A DNA stretch of 64,000 bases from Ophiodon elongatus (lineage: Eukaryota > Chordata > Actinopteri > Perciformes > Hexagrammidae), in the NCBI GenBank assembly GCA_016806645.1, contig JACSYO010002116.1, positions 6,194,001 to 6,258,000 on the forward strand, read 5' to 3'. Shown piece by piece: positions 60,520 to 64,000 of this stretch. Position 1 is the stretch's first letter, and each line of letters opens with the position of its first letter. Below the pieces are notes generated by a model. It was not told the DNA's origin. It saw only the letters and a program-made list of their open reading frames with translations, and did not search any database. The translations under genes and the position numbers were made by a program.

Positions 60520-62210
60520 TCTTTATAAATTGATTTGTTTAAACAAGTAGACACAGTGAATATTCAGTTGTTGCTAAAGATGTGCGTTCACTGTTTTTAC
60601 ACATACACAGATTGCATTTTTGTACATCAAACTCTTTCCAAAAAAGTATAAATATTCACTAGCAGTTTTAGGAAGGCACCTATGCCTGAATAACTGTCAA
60701 TTATCGTATTCAGTTCTTCAGTTCTGTAGAGGATCACTTTACAATACTGAGTAGAGAAAATCCAGCCCCTGTGTTATATCATAGTGTTGCTTACTCAGAC
60801 GGACCCGGAGACATGCTGCTGGTAGGGGAGGATTAATTGAGATGCAGATTTGATCTGCAGATTCATATGAATATATTCAATCAGAAACGAGCAGCCACAG
60901 TAGTGGCGATGCAAAAAAGATGAAAGCAAGAGCAGATGTGAAACATTTTCCTCCAATTTTAGCAAAATCCTGCTGGCATTAAACTATTCCCAGGACATAT
61001 AGTTGATATGCTTCTGCATTTAATGCAATTTGATAAGCAGATGAATGACGACGATCTTGTCAGTTAAATGGTGAACGCTAAAGAAAGAGATTTGCAGATT
61101 AAGGGATGATAACAGATTTTCAGCCCTTTCTCCCCCAGCCAGTAATCATCACTCTGCCCCACTCTGTCTGAAAACAACTACACACACACATACACATAAT
61201 ACACATGCACATTGACATAGACACAAACCCGTCAGTATTAATTCTCCCAGCAGATGTCAGTGTTCAACATGTCAAGTTTAGTCAGACGCTGTACTGAATG
61301 TTTGGAGGATAAGGATAATTGATAGTAATAATAATTTAGAAAACAATGGAAGAATCCTGCAGTTTTCTTAAGGATTTTATATTTATTTGGTTTATATTAA
61401 GAAGTCATCGTCCATTCTGATAATTACGGTGCAGCAGCCTTTTTAAATGGTACTATTGAAACTGCATACTATTCATTTATTTTGACCATAACCTGAATAC
61501 ATTTTTCTTACATCAAACCTCAACAATTTTGAAGTATTCCTGTACACACACTTTCTGACTCTTTCTGTTTTTACCCTTACCAGCATATACTATACATGTA
61601 TGTAGACTTATCAATGGAGAGTATAGCCTATAGTGTAAATGTTAAATTGGATGGGATTAATTTGACTAATTTAACATAATCCAATATATATTTAAACTTT
61701 ACGGTTACTTTTATTTAGGCTACGTATAAGAATAATCTACTTGAACTGATATATTGGTAGTTTTGCAGTGTATCAGGCTTGTTCCATGCAGTTTTATTCC
61801 AGAGACACTAGAGCTAAGCAATAACCTTACAGAAGTGAAAGACCAGCAACAGAAGTTGGTTTCTTAATTCATAAATCACGTGTGTGTGTTTTTTTATTGC
61901 ATGTTCCTGATTTCATATTTTAAAAAGGCCAAGATGCTCTCTGGCTGTGGTTATGATATAAATAGCCCCACTTCCGCCTTGCATTTCAGACTAAAACAGA
62001 TGACAACAATAAAGTACAATAGAAATGTGCTTTGCACAATAACCCCTAACATTTATTTTTTTCATTTTCATTTTATTATTACAAAATTCTACTTGTTTGC
62101 AGACTGAATACTAATTTCCAATCGCTCTATTATTGAGAGCTGACATTTCTCAATCCCTGTTTTTATTCTGATGAGCTTGAAGGAAACAGGATAGAGGACT
62201 TGCTGCAAAC

Positions 62211-62222
62211 TGCGCATGCGTG
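62211..62222 (+). promoter_or_regulatory. NRF1-like site upstream of ubtd1
   Basis: TGCGCATGCGTG differs from the NRF1 consensus at one position and lies about 780 bp before the ubtd1 ATG, in a GC-rich patch. Confidence 0.4.
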
Positions 62223-63001
62223 CAGACCGGATTTAATTCTAGACCCATGTTCTAGACCGGTGCAAACGGATTGTGTGGGTGAGCTGCATTCATTATGATT
62301 ATGGGGGACTACGGAAATTGATTGCTGTATATATTTTTGGACACGCTGTTGAGGTCCCCCGGAGGCTGTGCGGGGCCAGACTGATCACCAGCCCGCCAAC
62401 CTGCCCAGAGATCAGCCTGTCAAGCTGCTGACTCGCATCTCGCGTCGCGTCAGGCTGATAACTTCACTTGGAAGCAAGTTCGGATGTGGCAAGCAAGCTG
62501 CAGACGAATGCATAATTTAGCAGACTGGATTTCCGGTAGGCAAAATGAATCACAGCTGTTTGTTTAAAAAAATAATTCATATAGCAAAAGGCCTGAGACT
62601 AATAAGACTGCAAATTAATTAAATCCCATCGGACGTAGTCTCCATGTTTTAAATTGCAAACATAAAATGCTAACATAAATTGTTATCGTGTATAAACACA
62701 TTTTTAATATGTGATTGGAAACAGTCTGAGCAGCGGCGGCATAAGGTTCAGGCGCGTGCCCCCGTCAGCTGGCAGTACACGTGACGTAAACATCGCAGCT
62801 TGTCTGACCTCACAGGAACAAGGAGTGCTGAGCTGTCATTATTCCTTGATGATGTTTTTCATATAAGGCAATTGATTTCCTATCATCATGAACAGTTTAT
62901 GTATCCGATGTGGTCAGATATGCATTTCAAAGCATTTATATGGCAAATATGTCAATAGACATTCTCTTTTTTTCTCCTTGGTGTTGATTATAGGGACAGT
63001 G

Positions 63002-63080
63002 ATGGGAGGCTGTGTGGGGAGGAGTAGGATGGATGGACAAGGGAGTGCCCGAAGCTCGACAAGAAGCAAAAAACGTGGAG
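63002..63080 (+). CDS. ubtd1: Ubiquitin domain-containing protein 1-like, first coding exon (partial)
   Basis: UBTD1/UBTD2 are small proteins with a C-terminal ubiquitin-like domain that bind UBE2D E2 enzymes. Only exon 1 is in the window: 26 codons plus one base, starting MGGCVGRSRMDGQGS and ending at donor GTAAGA (63081). The MGxCVG start and basic stretch resemble human UBTD1 (MGNCVGRQR) and UBTD2 (MGGCVG). Gly2 and Cys4 suggest N-myristoylation plus palmitoylation. UBTD1 is preferred because zdhhc16 lies next to it, as both genes lie in human 10q24. The ubiquitin-like domain lies beyond the window, so the identity is provisional. Confidence 0.72.
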
Positions 63081-64000
63081 GTAAGAAGCTGGAACAGAGT
63101 GGACTGCAGCCGTGTGACTGCATTAGAAACACTGCTGCTCAAATGGAAGTGATTTAAACATTTGTGATGATGTCCTTTTAAACAGAAAATTCGGAATAAG
63201 ACATTATTTCTATGCATTCGTTTTTTTTGAGTGCTGTTGCAAGTGAGATGAAAAGACAATGAGTTTGAGAGAGCCTGCAAATATTCTAAAGGGCCGAGCA
63301 CTGTTCTATTAGATTAGATTATTATGTTATTATAGCTCAAGGTAAATGGCTTCTGTGGTGATGCGTTCAAATCTTGTGTTATACAGTACCCATCCTATGT
63401 TACATAAGACACATACTTATGATAGGATATATTGTCGGAAACCAGTACATCTTTATGAGAAGATGAAGTCTCAACAATTCATGTATTTATGATCAAATGC
63501 AGGTTGGGGTTGGGGTTCCTAGCTACACCCCTCTTGCAATGACGTGTTTCTCTGTCTGAGAGCTTCCTGTTTCTCAGGCGTTAAATGTTTCAGGCCCCAT
63601 GGCTTAGTCATGTGTCTAATCTGTGCTGAGGACCTGCGTTGATTCAACAATGTTACATATAAACACTGAGCAATCCATTCCTTGTGGAAAGAAGTGGCAG
63701 TGCACTCAGCTGGAGTGTCATACATTATGCATGAAGCAGCAGCAGCAGCAGCAGTTGCCTGCACACAGAGTTTTCAGATCAAAGTTTGACCTACTTGGTG
63801 CATGACTTGCCTTATGTCAACCTGCTGCAAAATATAGTCACATCATGACATCATGTTCACAGGCTCAGGCCTGCTTTTGTGAGACACAAAATCAAAATCA
63901 TTGCTGGCTATTATTTGTGGAAATGCAGCATCTGAGCGACAGATTTGCATGTATTCATATGCGCCTTCACGAAGGAAAAACAATCATCTGCTGGAGTCAG
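63081..64000 (+). other. ubtd1 intron 1 (to window end)
   Basis: This holds intronic DNA after the exon 1 donor. A short (AGC)n run is at 63736-63754. No second exon with an acceptor and the expected NEPLKKE-like start was found. Confidence 0.6.

Larger units (their letters stand above)
60170..63001 (+). other. zdhhc16 3' UTR, intergenic DNA and ubtd1 upstream region
   Basis: The zdhhc16 poly(A) signal is at 60514-60519. AT-rich DNA follows, with a non-repetitive stretch at 60830-61130 that could be regulatory. A GC-rich patch at about 62200-62530 with an NRF1-like TGCGCATGCGTG at 62211-62222 may be the ubtd1 promoter. No gene was found between. Confidence 0.6.

Overview
This is eukaryotic nuclear DNA from a ray-finned fish. 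Every confident gene is split by GT-AG introns, many of them only 80-400 bp, and the proteins are clear vertebrate orthologues. The intergenic DNA is full of CA/GT, GA/CT and TA microsatellites and of interspersed repeats typical of percomorph teleosts. No bacterial, phage, CRISPR or plasmid feature was seen. The species cannot be named from sequence alone.

Seven genes were reconstructed exon by exon. Left to right: oga (O-GlcNAcase, +, 18 exons, 194-10665), npm3 (nucleoplasmin family, +, 5 exons, 13918-15927), trim8 (RING E3 ligase, -, 6 coding exons, 25464-34403), sufu (Suppressor of fused, -, 12 exons, 37708-44886), mettl18 (histidine protein methyltransferase, -, 2 exons, 52445-55817), zdhhc16 (DHHC palmitoyltransferase, +, 10 coding exons, 57299-60169), and the first coding exon of a ubtd1-like gene (+, 63002-63080), whose remainder lies outside the window. 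In each complete gene the exon phases close exactly, and the deduced lengths (917, 159, 568, 470, 341 and 383 aa) are close to the human proteins where I know those lengths.

From general knowledge, OGA/NPM3, SUFU/TRIM8 and ZDHHC16/UBTD1 all map to human 10q24, so most of the window is a rearranged 10q24 block. METTL18 maps to human chromosome 1 and is the exception. The genes do not form an operon or one pathway. Several are regulators of protein modification: sugar removal, ubiquitin, S-acylation and histidine methylation. SUFU is the Hedgehog pathway brake.

I found no wholly new biological system. The most distinctive signals are regulatory. In sufu, three splice sites directly abut long microsatellites: (GT)n forms the exon 3 acceptor tract, (CA)n follows the exon 8 donor, and (CU)n follows a weak exon 9 donor. 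A 31-bp minisatellite in mettl18 intron 1 carries a GC box in each copy. The mettl18/zdhhc16 head-to-head promoter holds ZNF143-like and NRF1-like motifs. A near-perfect 30-bp palindrome and a perfect NRF1 palindrome lie in the npm3-trim8 interval. The 7.5 kb gap between sufu and mettl18 has no gene I can support.
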